Position numbers and translations under genes: made by a program. Of a stretch of DNA of 15,218 nucleotides, positions 13,356 to 15,218 are shown piece by piece. The notes beneath the pieces are model-generated. The model had not been told where the DNA came from, did no database searches, and worked only from the letters and a program-made list of their open reading frames with translations. Source of the DNA: CAYSLZ01 sp964547295 (GTDB lineage: Bacteria; Patescibacteriota; Microgenomatia; UBA12405; JAHJSD01). Position 1 is the stretch's first letter, and the number at the start of each line of letters is the position of its first letter. The stretch covers positions 1 to 15,218 of the forward strand of contig CAZJMH010000015.1 in NCBI GenBank assembly GCA_964547295.1, written 5' to 3'.

Positions 13356-13422
13356 TTTGTAGGGGACGCGGATCTGCGCCCCCTGCCCACCCTGGACAAA
13401 CACACGGGCTTGTCCCTACAAA
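13356..13422. repeat. GC-rich palindromic repeat (MITE/REP-like) between uvrA and uvrC
   Basis: About 67 bp with inverted ends: TTTGTAGGGGAC on the left and GTCCCTACAAA on the right. Inside are two smaller palindromes: GGGG.CGC....GCG.CCCC (13362-13382) and GGACAA...TTGTCC (13394-13415). It is clearly GC-richer than its surroundings. The right end overlaps the end of uvrA, supplying its last codon and stop (TTG TAG). The left end lies 6 nt from the uvrC ATG. The structure resembles small non-autonomous mobile or REP-type elements; dispersal in the genome cannot be seen from one copy. Confidence 0.65.
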
Positions 13423-15218
13423 TAATCTCCGGTAATTGAATCCTGATTATTTTTCAAATTGTCTGGTGTTCCTTCAGCAATTAGATATCCACCCTGTTGA
13501 CCACCTGTAGGCCCAAGTTCTACTACCCAATCGGCTTGTTTAATTATTTCCAAATTATGCTCGATTATAATAATCGTGTGACCATAATTTATCAGCTTAC
13601 GCAAAACAGCAACTAGCCTCTCCAAATCAGCATAATGCAAACCAGTTGTTGGTTCATCTAAAAGATATACTGTCGGTTTATTTTTCTTTTTAACCAGTTC
13701 TCGAGCCAACTTTAAGCGCTGAGCTTCACCGCCGGAAAGCGTCGGTGAAATCTGGCCCAGCTCCAAATAGCCCAAGCCAATATGATTCAGCAAGTTCAGC
13801 TTTGACAATATTTTCGGGTGGTTGCTAAAAAAAACAACCGCTTCTTCAATTGTCATCTCCAAAACGTCAGCAATATTTTTGCCGCGATAATCAACTTCTA
13901 ATACCGACTCTTTATAACGGGCACCTTCACACTCTTCGCATTTTACAGAAACATCCGGTAAAAAATCCATTTTGATTTTAATTTCTCCTCGCCCTTCACA
14001 ACGAGGACAACGGCCCTTCTTAACATTAAATGAAAAGTGGCTTTTGGTAAAACCTTTCATTTTTGATTCTTTAGTCTGAGCAAACAAATCACGAATATCG
14101 TCAAAAGCACCAATATAAGTTGCCGGATTACTTCTCGAAGTCCTACCGACTGGTGATTGATCAACAATTAAAACCCGATCAATATTCTCAAAGCCGTAAA
14201 GTGTATTAAATTCACCGGCTTGTTGATGAAAACGACCATAAATCTCTCTTTTTAGCGCAGGATACAAAGTATCTTTAATTAAAGTTGATTTGCCCGACCC
14301 AGAAACACCAGCAACAACCGACATTGCCCCCTGAGGAAACTTAACCGACAAGTTTTTTAAATTATGCTCTTGACAGCCGCTGATTTCCAGCCAGTTTTCT
14401 ACTTCATCAATATTTACTCGACCCAGGTTTTTAACTTTTTTTCGGCCAGAAAGATAATTTCCTGTCAAAGAATTTTTATTTTTTTTCAATCCTTCTGGTG
14501 TCTGAGAATTAACAACTTTCCCACCCTTTCTTCCCGCCCACGGACCAAACTCAATTAAATAATCTGATTGACTAAGGACTAATTCATCATGTTCAACTAA
14601 AATTACTGTATTCCCCAAATCTCTTAATTTTTTTAAAGTATTTATCAATTGCCCTGTATCATGCGGATGCAAACCGACAGTCGGTTCATCAAGGATGTAT
14701 AAAACACCGGTTAATCCAGTTCCCAACTGACTGGCCAAATTAATTCGCTGGGCTTCACCGGCAGACAAGGTAGTTGCTTCTCTTGACAAAGTTAAGTAAT
14801 TAACTCCAACTGAAATTAAAAACTCAACTCTGGATTTTAGTTCAGCAATAATCATTTTGGCAACTTTCTGACGGGGCAGACTGTTCTTTTGTTTAAGCTC
14901 TCTAAGCCACTGGTTTAATTCGCCTAATGATAATTCGGAAGCCTGGGCAATATTTTTATCATCGACAAGAACAGACAACGGCTCTTTTTTTAATCTCGTG
15001 CCGCTACATTGAGGACATGTTTGTTTAATCATATATTTCTCTAAATGTCGGCGTAAGGAATCAGATTTAGTTGTTAAATATCGACGTTCTATTTTTCTAC
15101 CTTTTCTGGACGAAACTTGACTAAGATCTGGTTTAAGGACGACACCTAGGCCCCGGCAATTAGGACAAGCTCCCAAAGGCGAATTAAATGAAAATAAACG
15201 CGGCTTTAACGGCGGCAA
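13416..15218 (-). CDS. uvrA: Excinuclease ABC subunit A (3' part; start outside window)
   Basis: A 600-residue fragment of the damage-sensing ABC ATPase dimer that loads UvrB; the N-terminus, with the first Walker A and UvrB-binding domain, lies beyond the right edge. The apparent first residue is an internal Leu. Visible parts: zinc-site cysteines CPNC (18-21) and CPQC (68-71), ABC signature I with TLSAGEAQRINLASQ and Walker B YILDEPTVGLH, Walker A II GVSGSGKST, zinc module CPRC...CEEC within GRCPRCEGRGEIKIKMDFLP, signature II LSGGEAQRLKLA and Walker B YLLDEPTTGLH. The stretch between the first two Cys pairs (E. coli insertion-domain region, over 100 residues there) is only 46 residues. The C-terminus ends SITGDYL, a normal family end, with the TAG stop contributed by the adjacent repeat. 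uvrC follows on the same strand; uvrB is not in the window. Confidence 0.97.
   Translation of the reverse strand: MPPLKPRLFSFNSPLGACPNCRGLGVVLKPDLSQVSSRKGRKIERRYLTTKSDSLRRHLEKYMIKQTCPQCSGTRLKKEPLSVLVDDKNIAQASELSLGELNQWLRELKQKNSLPRQKVAKMIIAELKSRVEFLISVGVNYLTLSREATTLSAGEAQRINLASQLGTGLTGVLYILDEPTVGLHPHDTGQLINTLKKLRDLGNTVILVEHDELVLSQSDYLIEFGPWAGRKGGKVVNSQTPEGLKKNKNSLTGNYLSGRKKVKNLGRVNIDEVENWLEISGCQEHNLKNLSVKFPQGAMSVVAGVSGSGKSTLIKDTLYPALKREIYGRFHQQAGEFNTLYGFENIDRVLIVDQSPVGRTSRSNPATYIGAFDDIRDLFAQTKESKMKGFTKSHFSFNVKKGRCPRCEGRGEIKIKMDFLPDVSVKCEECEGARYKESVLEVDYRGKNIADVLEMTIEEAVVFFSNHPKILSKLNLLNHIGLGYLELGQISPTLSGGEAQRLKLARELVKKKNKPTVYLLDEPTTGLHYADLERLVAVLRKLINYGHTIIIIEHNLEIIKQADWVVELGPTGGQQGGYLIAEGTPDNLKNNQDSITGDYL

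Noticed and set aside
13350..13403. An 18-residue N-terminal extension of UvrC
   Set aside because: It is encoded by the palindromic repeat, has no family similarity, and MKIDFKNIPVKPGVYWF is the normal UvrC start.

Overview
The window is AT-rich, densely packed, and every gene I can support lies on the minus strand. Gene order is therefore described from the right end (15218) to the left end (1). The gene content suggests a bacterium with a reduced genome, most plausibly from the Candidate Phyla Radiation (Patescibacteria; a Microgenomates/Katanobacteria-like lineage is my best guess, not proven). Reasons: housekeeping proteins are trimmed to minimal domain sets (UvrC without its C-terminal helix-hairpin-helix, IF-2 without N-domains, UvrA with a shortened insertion region, Lon without protease or N-domain); several 'universal' motifs are altered; and the nusA operon lacks rimP, ylxR, rbfA, truB and ribF. 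The code looks standard: TAA, TAG and TGA are all used as stops.

Layout: (1) uvrA (cut by the right edge) and uvrC, separated by a GC-rich palindromic repeat whose end supplies the uvrA stop codon. (2) A terminator-like hairpin, then a promoter for nusA-infB and a degenerate DHH-family gene. (3) An extended -10 promoter followed by a hairpin/U-tract in the leader of rpsO-pnp. (4) A strong promoter reading into a protease-less Lon-type AAA+ ATPase, RNase J, an FtsK/SpoIIIE translocase and a RodZ-like membrane HTH protein, joined by very short gaps or a 1-nt overlap. (5) A 176-nt gap with a degenerate 8-bp tandem repeat. (6) A small single-span membrane protein and the start of a secreted protein cut by the left edge.

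The genes cover nucleotide excision repair (UvrA/UvrC), transcription elongation and translation initiation (NusA/IF-2/S15), RNA decay (PNPase and RNase J, flanking the Lon-like ATPase) and chromosome segregation/cell shape (FtsK, RodZ-like). The two most interesting signals are a Lon ATPase that has kept its ATP-hydrolysis residues but lost both the protease domain and the aromatic pore-loop residues, and a repeated promoter arrangement at operon heads in which the -10 box ends only 7-9 nt before the ATG, implying leaderless mRNAs. Genes inside operons (infB, rnj, ftsK) instead carry clear Shine-Dalgarno sequences. No gap exceeds 300 bases, and I saw no tRNA, rRNA, CRISPR array, transposase or phage gene.
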